This document shows, in pieces, positions 1 to 8,234 of a stretch of DNA of 41,729 nt (position 1 is the first letter of the stretch; every line of letters starts with the position of its first letter). The translations under genes and the position numbers were made by a program. This DNA comes from Saprospiraceae bacterium (GTDB lineage Bacteria; Bacteroidota; Bacteroidia; Chitinophagales; Saprospiraceae), in assembly GCA_020631405.1 (NCBI GenBank), contig JAHDHH010000037.1, positions 1 through 41,729 on the forward strand. Reading direction: 5' to 3'. The notes beneath the pieces were generated by a model. That model did no database searches and had not been told where the DNA came from. It worked only from the letters and a program-made list of their open reading frames with translations.

Positions 1-79
1 GAGAAATGTCCAAATTGATTTCTTCTAGCCAGAATTGATGGCTATATTTAGATAGTCATAACCAGTCTAAACCAATCCT

Positions 80-2467
80 ATGTCTAAGCTTACAATGGTC
101 TTTCTATTGCTTTGTTGCACTACTCTACCCCTATTTGCTCAAGACTGTAGCACTGGTGAAACGGAGCTTTACATCACAGTTGAGACTGACACATGGGGCT
201 ATGAGACTTCATGGATGCTTACAGATTCTCAAGAAAATAGCATTGCTAGCGTACTTCCTGGCACCTATGCAAGTAGTGAGATCTATCAAGATACCTTGTG
301 TATCCCAATACAAGACTGCTTGGTCTTTGACCTCATGGATAGTTATGGTGATGGAGGTCCTCAGGTTACCATTACTATCCCAAGTATTGCCTATACTTAT
401 ACCAATAATATAGCTTTTGGTTCGAGTACTTCCACTAATATCAATTGTCTCCCTGGCTCGGTCTGTGAGTCAGCTATACTTTTGGAAGAAGGTATCCATA
501 TCGCTGACCAAGCTAACTATTGGGTAGAATTTAGCCCAGAGCAAAATGGCACTTATAAGATCTCTACTTGCTTCAGCGAAAACTCTTGTGATACTAAACT
601 CTGGATCTACAACTCATGTGGGAAACTAGTAACAGAGACTAATGAAGGTACACTTTACTACAACGACACGAGCAAGAACTGTGAGAGTCTTGCTGAGATT
701 GAGGCAGCAATACTTAGCGAGGAGAAGACATATTACATTAGAATTGGAGATAGCGACGATGACTGCCAAGGTGGCCAAATTATGTTTGAGATAGCATATT
801 CCGGAAGTGTTGTTGGCTGTACTGACCCCAACTCTTGCAACTACGAACCACTAGCCACGGAAGATGATGGCTCTTGCATCCCTCAGGGAGATCCAAACTG
901 TCCAGAAGGACCAGACCTTGTCATTGATCAAGGAGTCCTAGTCAACTCTATATACTATGACACCTACGACAATAGTGACCAATGCATGATCGAAGAAGGC
1001 TGTATCGGAGGGTATGGCACTAGAGATATTGTCAGATTTACGACCCACATTATCAATTCGGGAGAGTCAGACTACTTGATCGGTGCTGTCACTGATGATT
1101 CTCCACAGTTTAGCTATGATAACTGCCACGGTCACTACCACTATGAAGGCTATGCAGAGTACCTGCTTTACTCAGAATCTGGTCAAACTATTCCTATTGG
1201 GTTCAAAAATGGATTTTGTGTATTGGATTTGAGCTGTGATGGAGGAGGGAATGGCAAGTATGGGTGTAGCTATATGGGGATATCAGCTGGCTGTGAGGAT
1301 ACCTATGATTCCTACCTGGATTGCCAATGGATAGATATCACCGACCTTGAGGATGGCAGTTACGTGCTAGTGACTAGGGTCAACTGGCCCAACAATCCTG
1401 ACTTGACAGGAAAGCTCGAAAAAACAATGGAAAACAACTGGGCACAAGCCTGCATCAATATCAATAGAACAAGTGGAAGCATAGTGATCACCATCGAAGA
1501 TGACTGCCCACTGTACGTAGATTGTGCTGGTATAGCTCTTGGACCTGCTGAGATCGATTGCAATGGAGTCTGCAATGGCACTGCTGTAATGGGTGACCTC
1601 GACGTAGACGAAACTCAAAGTGAGGATGATGTCTTCGAATACCTGCAAGCTGCTACCCACGACCTCCTCGACCCCACTGATTGCAACGACTTAAGTGGAG
1701 ACGGAAATCTGACTGTCTATGATGCTGCACTCTTAGCTGGTTGTCTCAACCTCGGAGCAGAACACTTACATGAAGGCAATGTCCCACATGACCACTGCAA
1801 CTTCCCTGATGACATTTATAACTTCAATCAAACCAATACCTTAAGCCTGAGCAATTTAAATTTGACAGACAACACTATTGACATCGTCATTGACAATCCA
1901 AGTAGCGATGTGGTAGGTCTGCAGTTTACCTTGGAAGGAATAGACATGGGTAGCCCCTATACTATCGAGAATCTAGTCTCTGGCTTCAATGACGAGACAT
2001 ACGCCTCAGCTTCGCTAGGAAGAATCCTAACCTTGTCTTATGACGATACGCATATTGTCAGAAGTGCTGAGAGCAAAGCTATAATGAGAGTTCACTTTGC
2101 CCAGCTAACTTCGGATGAAATTTGCATTAGCTCTATCACCGACATTGTCAATAGCGAATATGAGAGAACATTAACTGAGATTGGTCCATGTATAGTAGTA
2201 TCTAGCGCAGAAGACCTTGACACAGCCCTAGCAGTGACATTGGCTCCAAATCCATTTCATGTATCTACCGTATTGACAATTGAGGAGAGTCTACACAAGG
2301 ACGCCACCCTTACCATCTACAATCGCTATGGAGGGTTAGTTAAGCAAGTCAATAGTATCGTATCTAATCAAATAGTCATTGAAAGAGAGGAGATGACCTC
2401 TGGCTTTTATCTCTACACTCTGACTAATGGGAACAAGGTTCATTCAGGCAAACTCATAGTATATTAA
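80..2467 (+). CDS. Secreted lysyl-oxidase-like protein with T9SS sorting domain
   Basis: 795 residues with a Sec signal peptide (about 1-21, ending LPLFAQ). A CTDPNSCNYEP-type motif common in Bacteroidota secreted proteins lies at 247-258. Residues 278-462 resemble a lysyl oxidase catalytic domain: CHGHYHYEGYAEY at 349-361 matches the copper-binding CHxHYH motif of the family, and the domain is rich in cysteine. A dockerin-like stretch with DxDxD/DxSGDGxLT patterns follows (505-560), then a cohesin-like beta region (580-700). The end (about 725-795, APNPF...GFYLYTL...GKLIVY) is a type A T9SS C-terminal sorting domain, so the protein is probably exported through the outer membrane and attached to the surface or released. 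The likely role is copper-dependent oxidation of peptidyl lysine or another amine; the quinone-forming Lys/Tyr pair was not verified. The next gene starts 11 nt downstream. Confidence 0.8.
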   Translation: MSKLTMVFLLLCCTTLPLFAQDCSTGETELYITVETDTWGYETSWMLTDSQENSIASVLPGTYASSEIYQDTLCIPIQDCLVFDLMDSYGDGGPQVTITIPSIAYTYTNNIAFGSSTSTNINCLPGSVCESAILLEEGIHIADQANYWVEFSPEQNGTYKISTCFSENSCDTKLWIYNSCGKLVTETNEGTLYYNDTSKNCESLAEIEAAILSEEKTYYIRIGDSDDDCQGGQIMFEIAYSGSVVGCTDPNSCNYEPLATEDDGSCIPQGDPNCPEGPDLVIDQGVLVNSIYYDTYDNSDQCMIEEGCIGGYGTRDIVRFTTHIINSGESDYLIGAVTDDSPQFSYDNCHGHYHYEGYAEYLLYSESGQTIPIGFKNGFCVLDLSCDGGGNGKYGCSYMGISAGCEDTYDSYLDCQWIDITDLEDGSYVLVTRVNWPNNPDLTGKLEKTMENNWAQACININRTSGSIVITIEDDCPLYVDCAGIALGPAEIDCNGVCNGTAVMGDLDVDETQSEDDVFEYLQAATHDLLDPTDCNDLSGDGNLTVYDAALLAGCLNLGAEHLHEGNVPHDHCNFPDDIYNFNQTNTLSLSNLNLTDNTIDIVIDNPSSDVVGLQFTLEGIDMGSPYTIENLVSGFNDETYASASLGRILTLSYDDTHIVRSAESKAIMRVHFAQLTSDEICISSITDIVNSEYERTLTEIGPCIVVSSAEDLDTALAVTLAPNPFHVSTVLTIEESLHKDATLTIYNRYGGLVKQVNSIVSNQIVIEREEMTSGFYLYTLTNGNKVHSGKLIVY

Positions 2468-2478
2468 CTATCAATACC

Positions 2479-2811
2479 ATGGCAAAAGCATTCTGGACAC
2501 TTGGACTAATCGTGGTTGTAGCTTCCTTTGGGTTTCTGAGTGTTCAATCCATCCAACAAAGCCTAGATGCCTACTCCGAAGGTCACACTTACTTGATGCT
2601 CAAGGTACATGCTATTGCAATCCCTTTGTTTGGAGCCTTAGCCCTAAGTCACCTCTTCAAACAGTTGTATTCTATCAAGTCAATAGACTCGAGGATGTTT
2701 TTCCTTGCCCTTCGATACCTAGGAGGCTTACTTGGTCTTATCCTATTACTAATCGCTATTGCCATTTGGCTACATGACCCAAGTACCCTAACAGAAACCG
2801 TCAGTCAGTGA
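2479..2811 (+). CDS. Small integral membrane protein of unknown function
   Basis: 110 residues, not recognised as a named family. Three hydrophobic segments (about 5-24, 43-62 and 80-102) predict an inner-membrane protein with a short polar tail (DPSTLTETVSQ). The ATG is 11 nt after the stop of the lysyl-oxidase-like gene, so the two are probably co-transcribed. It converges on the minus-strand hydrolase gene with one base between the two stops, leaving no room for a terminator. It could be an accessory protein for the upstream secreted protein, but only proximity supports that. Confidence 0.6.
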   Translation: MAKAFWTLGLIVVVASFGFLSVQSIQQSLDAYSEGHTYLMLKVHAIAIPLFGALALSHLFKQLYSIKSIDSRMFFLALRYLGGLLGLILLLIAIAIWLHDPSTLTETVSQ

Positions 2812-2812
2812 C

Positions 2813-4030
2813 TTAATACAGGAGGACATCACTCTCTATTCCCCTTATTCTATCCCATAGTGGTTTGAACATTTTAGACTCTTCGCCTTCAGGTGGACCT
2901 CCTTGTGCCTTCAAGAGTTCAAGACCACTTGGTGTCCTCTGGATTGGAAAGTTGAAGATGAAATTTCGAGGACTCTCCACCCCATCTATAAATCTTCCAT
3001 ACCTCATATCATTGAATTGTATGGTATCTCCTCTTTCTAGGACATGGTAGTAGCCATCGCTAAACCATTTTAAGGTCTCAATGACATTGTCCTCAGCATA
3101 GTCAGCAATGATGTCCTCTCCTATTGGCAACTTGTAGAGATGCACTTTCTTGTCAGAATCAAACCAAGAATACTTGCCAAATACTATAGTAGAATCTGTC
3201 TTGGCGACTCCATGCCACAGGATATTATTGAATATAGTTGGCGCCGCTAGCATCTTATCATACTCTATACCTTGCTCTGCAAAACTTGTAGCAAATATAT
3301 CTGTGATATACTGCTTATTCACTGCTGTAAACAAGAGGTAACTGCAACTCCAAATGATACCAGCCCAATTGACGATACTTCGGAGCTTACGTTCTCTACT
3401 GATGAATGATGCAGTTATAAGACATCCTAAAAAGGGTGTAGTATAAAGTGGGTCAGCAACAGATATAGTACTCCATGCTACTCTAACATTAGAAAACGGG
3501 GCAAACAACTGCGTCCCATAGACGGTAAAGCAATCCAAAATAGGATGCGTAATCAACCCTAGCAGGAACAACACTATCCAGTCTTTGACACTTGCATCAG
3601 GCAGGTCAATAGGTCGAGTAACATACCGGCGTTTGATAAACCTGTAACCCAATGCCAATACTGCTACTGCAAGTATGGATGGCACGAGAGGACTAGACAC
3701 CGCTCCAAGGTAAATCAAGCCACCACTAATTAAGAGAAATAAGATAGATTGTGTGACTATCGCAATCTGCCTATGGTATTTAGACCCATACAATGCATGG
3801 ACTGCGTAACCTAGGACTACAGCTCCAATCACAGAGAAGAGAATCGAGTGACTAATCCCTCTATGGGCAGCTAAACCCTCGATCTCTGACAACCACAGAT
3901 TTGACACTACATCAAGGTCTGGGATGGTACCTGCTATGGCTCCCCACATCATCGCCCTATTACCTATCTTCCTCCCTAGCACTGCTTCTCCAACAGCTGC
4001 TCCTAAAACTATCTGTGATAATGAATCCAT
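2813..4030 (-). CDS. YdjM/DUF457-family membrane-bound metal-dependent hydrolase
   Basis: 405 residues. The N-terminus (MDSLSQIVLGAAVGEAVLG) and the motifs GTIPDLD (34-40), HRGISHS (56-62) and, further on, HPILDCFTVYGTQLF are typical of the YdjM family, whose Asp/His residues probably bind a metal. The first half holds several membrane helices; the last 150 or so residues form a soluble domain, probably outside the membrane. The substrate is unknown. It lies downstream of rnc (25 nt gap) on the same strand and may be the distal gene of the acpP-fabF-rnc group. Family membership is confident; the activity is not. Confidence 0.8.
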   Translation of the reverse strand: MDSLSQIVLGAAVGEAVLGRKIGNRAMMWGAIAGTIPDLDVVSNLWLSEIEGLAAHRGISHSILFSVIGAVVLGYAVHALYGSKYHRQIAIVTQSILFLLISGGLIYLGAVSSPLVPSILAVAVLALGYRFIKRRYVTRPIDLPDASVKDWIVLFLLGLITHPILDCFTVYGTQLFAPFSNVRVAWSTISVADPLYTTPFLGCLITASFISRERKLRSIVNWAGIIWSCSYLLFTAVNKQYITDIFATSFAEQGIEYDKMLAAPTIFNNILWHGVAKTDSTIVFGKYSWFDSDKKVHLYKLPIGEDIIADYAEDNVIETLKWFSDGYYHVLERGDTIQFNDMRYGRFIDGVESPRNFIFNFPIQRTPSGLELLKAQGGPPEGEESKMFKPLWDRIRGIESDVLLY

Positions 4031-4055
4031 TCTTGTTGTTTGGTAAGTATGATTA

Positions 4056-4766
4056 CTACTTGACTATACTCTTTATAGCAATCGAAGAGGCTTTTTGTTC
4101 AGCGGCTTTCTTATTAAAGTCTTCGGCCACTCCCAATTCACGACCATTGATATGGACGGCTACTTTGAATCTATCTCTTTTGTCGACCTTGTATCGAGAT
4201 ACTAACTTGAACTCTACATCCGAACCATTCTTCTGACAATGCTCAAGCAGCTTACTCTTATGGTTGTCCTCAGTGGACTCTAGTGAGTCCATGTCCAAGT
4301 ACTTAATCAAAATGTGCTTAATGATATAATTCTTTGTGGCTACATATCCTCTCTCTACATAAATGGCTCCGATCAATGCTTCTAAGGCATTGCCCTTCAT
4401 AGAACTACTCACTCTAGCATCTATAAAATGTGAGAGCAAGATATCCAAGCCCATCTGGTCAGCCACCCTATTCAAGGTATTTCTCTTGACTATCTTAGAC
4501 CTCATCTTGGTCAAAAATCCTTCGTTCTCGATGGGATACTTTCTGAAAAGATATTCTGCCACGACAGTAGAAAGGACAGAGTCACCTAGGTATTCTAGTC
4601 TTTCGTTATTTATACCTTTTACTACTGCTCTATTATTCATAGATTTATGAGAAAAGGCAATCTTATAAAGGTTGAGGTTAGCTGGGGTAAACCCCAACAC
4701 ATTTCTAAACTTTTTTACGAGTTCTTTATCGTTAGAAACATAGTAGTTATAAAACCTCTTAATCAC
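4056..4766 (-). CDS. rnc: Ribonuclease III
   Basis: 236 residues: an endonuclease domain followed by a dsRNA-binding domain (about 165-236, ending AAEQKASSIAIKSI). It processes rRNA precursors and structured RNAs. The signature NERLEYLGDSVL at 54-65 supplies E55, E58 and D62. The second catalytic motif reads GNALEALIGA (125-134), so E129 is present but the position matching E. coli D114 is Asn126. The ATG lies 2 nt after the fabF stop, so translation is probably coupled. Fatty-acid genes next to rnc are common in Bacteroidota. Confidence 0.95.
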   Translation of the reverse strand: MIKRFYNYYVSNDKELVKKFRNVLGFTPANLNLYKIAFSHKSMNNRAVVKGINNERLEYLGDSVLSTVVAEYLFRKYPIENEGFLTKMRSKIVKRNTLNRVADQMGLDILLSHFIDARVSSSMKGNALEALIGAIYVERGYVATKNYIIKHILIKYLDMDSLESTEDNHKSKLLEHCQKNGSDVEFKLVSRYKVDKRDRFKVAVHINGRELGVAEDFNKKAAEQKASSIAIKSIVK

Positions 4767-4768
4767 TA

Positions 4769-6010
4769 TTAGCTAAATTTCTTTAAAATGACTGAGGTAT
4801 TGTGGCCTCCGAAACCAAAAGTATTGGACAAGACGATATCCACCTTTCTCTCTTGGGTTTCATTGAATGTCAAATTGAGCTTATTGTCAATATCAGGATC
4901 ATCTGTAAAGTGGTTAATAGTTGGAGGTACCGCTTGATTCTTGATTGCCATGATTCCTGCAATCGCTTCTATAGCACCAGCTGCTCCCAGCAAGTGTCCA
5001 GTCATAGACTTCGTACTACTGATATTGAGATTATAAGCTGCCTCTCCAAATACTGACTTGATTGCCTTAGTCTCTGCAATATCGCCAAGTGGTGTTGAGG
5101 TACCATGTACATTGATATAATCAACATCTCCATGGCTTATTCCAGCATCCTTGAGGGCTTGCTTCATGACATTCCCAGCACCTAATCCATCAGGATGTGG
5201 CGCAGTGATGTGGTAAGCATCAGCAGTCATCCCTACTCCAATAATCTCAGCATAAATCTTAGCTCCACGAGCCTTTGCATGTTCGTACTCTTCTAATATT
5301 ACAGCACCAGCTCCTTCTCCTAGTACAAATCCATCTCTATCCTTATCGAATGGTCTTGACGCCACTGCTGGATCATCATTTCTCGAACTTAGGGCCTTCA
5401 TTGAAGAGAATCCTCCTACTCCAGCCTTAGTAATTGCTGCTTCACTCCCTCCACTCATGATAATCTCTGCCCTTCCCCACCTGATGTAGTCGAAGGCATT
5501 GATGATGGAGTGTGACGATGATGCACATGCCGAAACAGTGGCATAATTGATACCTCTGAGACCATACTTAATTGAAATATGCCCGGGAGCAATATCAGAA
5601 ATAAGCTTCGGAATCAAAAAAGGACTATACCTAGGTACGTCATAGGTCGTTGAGTCTTCGATGTCTTTTTCTATCGTTTCGAAACCACCTATCCCACTAC
5701 CCCAAATGACTCCAAATCTATCCAAGTCAACTTGGTCTAAGTCTATTCCACTATCCTTCATAGCTTCTTCGGCTACGACTAGGGCATACTGAGAGAATGG
5801 GTCAATCCTCCTTGCCTCCTTGCGATGCATGTGGTCTTCTACATTGAAGTTTTTCAACTCACATGCAAATCTTGTCTTAAATAGCTCCGGAGCAAATCTA
5901 GTAATTGTGCCAGCTCCGCTGACTCCATTTAACAGACCTTGTTCGTAATCAACCAAGGTATTTCCTATAGGTGTAAGAGCACCAAGCCCTGTCACTACAA
6001 CTCTACGCAT
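4769..6010 (-). CDS. fabF: 3-oxoacyl-[acyl-carrier-protein] synthase II
   Basis: 413 residues, the usual length for FabF (KAS II), which condenses malonyl-ACP with acyl-ACP in fatty-acid elongation in the cytoplasm. The Cys-His-His triad is visible: C162 in VSACASSSH, H302 in NVHGTSTPLGD and H339 in SMTGHLLGAAGA. The glycine-rich C-terminus (NTFGFGGHN) is intact. It sits between acpP (upstream, with a terminator hairpin in the 172-nt gap) and rnc (2 nt downstream). The start RRVVVTGLGALTPIG matches the family N-terminus. Confidence 0.97.
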   Translation of the reverse strand: MRRVVVTGLGALTPIGNTLVDYEQGLLNGVSGAGTITRFAPELFKTRFACELKNFNVEDHMHRKEARRIDPFSQYALVVAEEAMKDSGIDLDQVDLDRFGVIWGSGIGGFETIEKDIEDSTTYDVPRYSPFLIPKLISDIAPGHISIKYGLRGINYATVSACASSSHSIINAFDYIRWGRAEIIMSGGSEAAITKAGVGGFSSMKALSSRNDDPAVASRPFDKDRDGFVLGEGAGAVILEEYEHAKARGAKIYAEIIGVGMTADAYHITAPHPDGLGAGNVMKQALKDAGISHGDVDYINVHGTSTPLGDIAETKAIKSVFGEAAYNLNISSTKSMTGHLLGAAGAIEAIAGIMAIKNQAVPPTINHFTDDPDIDNKLNLTFNETQERKVDIVLSNTFGFGGHNTSVILKKFS

Positions 6011-6118
6011 ATGATATATTTGATCTAGTGATTATCATCGATTTTGGCAGTGTAAAGGTAAAAAAATAATTGAAATCAAGGTGTTGAATTGATTTCTACT
6101 GCTGATTGACAAGAAACA

Positions 6119-6156
6119 CAAAAAGGGCTGTATCTACCTGAGATACAGCCCTTTTT
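6119..6156. terminator. Bidirectional intrinsic terminator between acpP and fabF
   Basis: A perfect 11-bp stem (GGGCTGTATCT at 6125-6135, AGATACAGCCC at 6141-6151) with a 5-nt loop, flanked by AAAAA and TTTTT, so it can terminate on either strand. In the minus direction it lies about 27 nt after the acpP stop and before fabF. It probably limits readthrough, keeping the abundant ACP message separate from fabF-rnc. Confidence 0.9.
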
Positions 6157-6182
6157 ATATTTTAATTGGTTACTTTCTGAGA

Positions 6183-6416
6183 CTAAGCTTGTTCAGTTAA
6201 GTAGGTAATTGCTTGACCTACAGTAGCTATATTTTCAGCTTGATCATCAGGAATAGAAACATCGAATTCTTTTTCAAATTCCATGATAAGCTCAACTGTA
6301 TCTAGAGAATCTGCCCCTAGATCATTAGTAAAGCTTGCTTCATTAGTAACTTCAGATTCGTCAACTCCTAATTTGTCAACGATGATTTTTTTAACTTTTT
6401 CAGCTATTTCAGACAT
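6183..6416 (-). CDS. acpP: Acyl carrier protein
   Basis: 77 residues, very acidic, the standard size. [15 protein letters not shown] contains Ser37 in the DSL motif, the site of 4'-phosphopantetheine attachment. It carries growing acyl chains in the cytoplasm for FabF, encoded just downstream. A strong terminator follows the stop codon, suggesting a mainly monocistronic abundant transcript with partial readthrough to fabF. The 315-nt region upstream is shared with divergent pyk. Confidence 0.97.
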   Translation of the reverse strand: MSEIAEKVKKIIVDKLGVDESEVTNEASFTNDLGADSLDTVELIMEFEKEFDVSIPDDQAENIATVGQAITYLTEQA

Positions 6417-6731
6417 AATTGTTATTTAACTTTTGGACTGCAAATAAATACATATCTAATTGTTTAGCCAAATAGTTCCGTGAAAAATAATCTTTTTTAT
6501 CATTTAACTTGTTTATTCAATAGTGTCAAACACTGGGATTGCGATGAAAACAACAACACAAATCTGCATCTAGCCTAATATTTGAGACCAATGCTTAAGA
6601 TGTGCCAACTATAATTTTGTATTCGACACAATTGAAGTAGTCTTCGAAATAATATTTTATTCCCACTATTGTTAAAAGATATACTCTATTCCAAGCCGAT
6701 TTAGTAATATTGCAATTAACAATTCCTACTT
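6417..6731. other. Divergent intergenic region acpP / pyk
   Basis: 315 AT-rich bases with no convincing ORF or RNA gene. It must hold the promoters for acpP (minus) and pyk (plus). A near -7 element TAATATTG (6705-6712, one mismatch to TAnnTTTG) precedes pyk but is very close to its ATG and has no well-spaced -33 TTG. A small dyad AGTG-TCAAA-CACT lies near 6514-6526. Confidence 0.5.
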
Positions 6732-8162
6732 ATGAATATCAAACATCAAAATACTAAAATAGTAGCCACCATAGGACCAGCTTGCTCCAAGAAAGAGCAG
6801 CTTATCGAGCTGATCAAGGCCGGCACTGACATAGTTAGACTGAACTGTTCGCATGGGGATCATGAATCTAAGAAGGTGATCATCCAAGATATTCTTGATA
6901 TCAATGAAGAGTATGGAACTAACATCGGAATACTGATAGACCTCCAAGGTCCAAAACTTAGAGTAGGCGAAATGAAAGATGGCGGCCAACCAGTACCAAC
7001 TGGCAGTGTCATTACATTTTCCAACCAAAAGTGTGTAGGGACTTCTGAGAAGGCATACATGAGTTATGAAAACTTTGCTAGAGATGTCTCTGTCGGAGAA
7101 AAAGTACTTTGTGATGATGGAAATTTAGTATTCAAAGTATTGGAGACAGACGGTGTGTCAGACGTCAAGTTAGAGGCAGTGTTTGGAGGAGTTTTGAAAT
7201 CTAACAAAGGAGTAAACCTACCAGATACTAAACTGTCACTTCCAAGCCTTACGGCAAAAGATAGAGTAGATCTAGAGTTTGCTTTGAGCCAAGAAATCCA
7301 CTGGATTGCACTATCTTTCGTAAGAGAAGCCAAGGATATTGTAGAACTGAAGTCTTTCATCGCTGAGAAAGGCCACCACGCTAAAGTAATCGCTAAGATA
7401 GAGAAGCCAGAGGCTATAGCTAACATCAAGGAGATCATCAAGGTCACAGATGCTATTATGGTTGCCAGAGGTGACTTAGGAGTAGAAATACCTTTAGAAA
7501 AACTGCCATCGATTCAGAAGCGAATCATATCGAGGTGTATCCAAAAGGCAGTACCTGTAATCGTAGCTACACAAATGATGGATAGCATGACTTACAATCC
7601 TTCGCCATCGCGAGCAGAGGTAGCAGATGTAGCCAATGCAGTATTAGATGGTACAGATGCAGTAATGCTTAGTGGTGAGACATCTGTAGGGGACCACCCA
7701 GCGCTAGTTGTTTCTACAATGAGTAGGATAATAGCTGATGCAGAAAAACACTACCAACTTCAAGATAAAAGACCAAAGCCAAATAGAGACTCTGATACAT
7801 TTTACAGTGATACCATTTGTATCAATGCATCAAAGATAGCTGAGGATATAAAGGCTAATGCACTATGTGGAGTTACAGTCTCAGGATATACAGCATTCAA
7901 GCTATCAAGCTATAGACCTAAGAGCAGGATTTTTATTTTTTCTGCAGTAAAGAAAATCTTACCAACCTTTAGTTTGATTTGGGGTGTCAAGTCATTTTTC
8001 TATGACAAATTCGAATCTACGGATGGTACAATCCAAGACATAGAAGACATCTTAAAAGAGCACAACCATCTTAAGGCAGGCGATATCATGGTCAATACAG
8101 GTTCTATGCCATTGTACAAGAGGTTTAGGTCTAATATGTTAAAAATCACTATTGTAGAATAA
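6732..8162 (+). CDS. pyk: Pyruvate kinase
   Basis: 476 residues, the usual length. It converts phosphoenolpyruvate and ADP to pyruvate and ATP, the last step of glycolysis. Motifs in order: KIVATIGPAC near the N-terminus, VRLNCSHGD (substrate and K+ site), the catalytic-lysine segment AKIEKPEAI, the metal-binding segment MVARGDLGVEIP, ATQMMDSM, and DAVMLSGETSVGDHP. The C-terminal allosteric domain is present but compact. The start MNIKHQNTKIVATIG fits the family. It is transcribed divergently from acpP. Confidence 0.97.
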   Translation: MNIKHQNTKIVATIGPACSKKEQLIELIKAGTDIVRLNCSHGDHESKKVIIQDILDINEEYGTNIGILIDLQGPKLRVGEMKDGGQPVPTGSVITFSNQKCVGTSEKAYMSYENFARDVSVGEKVLCDDGNLVFKVLETDGVSDVKLEAVFGGVLKSNKGVNLPDTKLSLPSLTAKDRVDLEFALSQEIHWIALSFVREAKDIVELKSFIAEKGHHAKVIAKIEKPEAIANIKEIIKVTDAIMVARGDLGVEIPLEKLPSIQKRIISRCIQKAVPVIVATQMMDSMTYNPSPSRAEVADVANAVLDGTDAVMLSGETSVGDHPALVVSTMSRIIADAEKHYQLQDKRPKPNRDSDTFYSDTICINASKIAEDIKANALCGVTVSGYTAFKLSSYRPKSRIFIFSAVKKILPTFSLIWGVKSFFYDKFESTDGTIQDIEDILKEHNHLKAGDIMVNTGSMPLYKRFRSNMLKITIVE

Positions 8163-8203
8163 AATCAAGTTTCTTCTTGTTAGCATAGGATGTAGCACAA
8201 AGC

Positions 8204-8211
8204 TATATTTG
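8204..8211 (+). promoter_or_regulatory. Candidate Bacteroidota -7 element for the TPR-M23 operon
   Basis: TATATTTG matches the TAnnTTTG -7 consensus exactly. A TTG at 8177-8179 could be the -33 element, with a 24-nt spacer that is slightly long. A start of transcription near 8218 would give a leader of about 17 nt before the ATG at 8235. Confidence 0.5.
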
Positions 8212-8234
8212 TACTTTAACCTACTCCTACACGA

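Noticed and set aside
1367..1660. Minus-strand ORFs inside the lysyl-oxidase-like gene
   Set aside because: Shadows of a well-supported plus-strand coding frame with signal peptide and sorting domain.
8163..8200. Possible terminator after pyk (CAAG...CTTG)
   Set aside because: The stem is only 4 bp with no GC-rich core, too weak to call.
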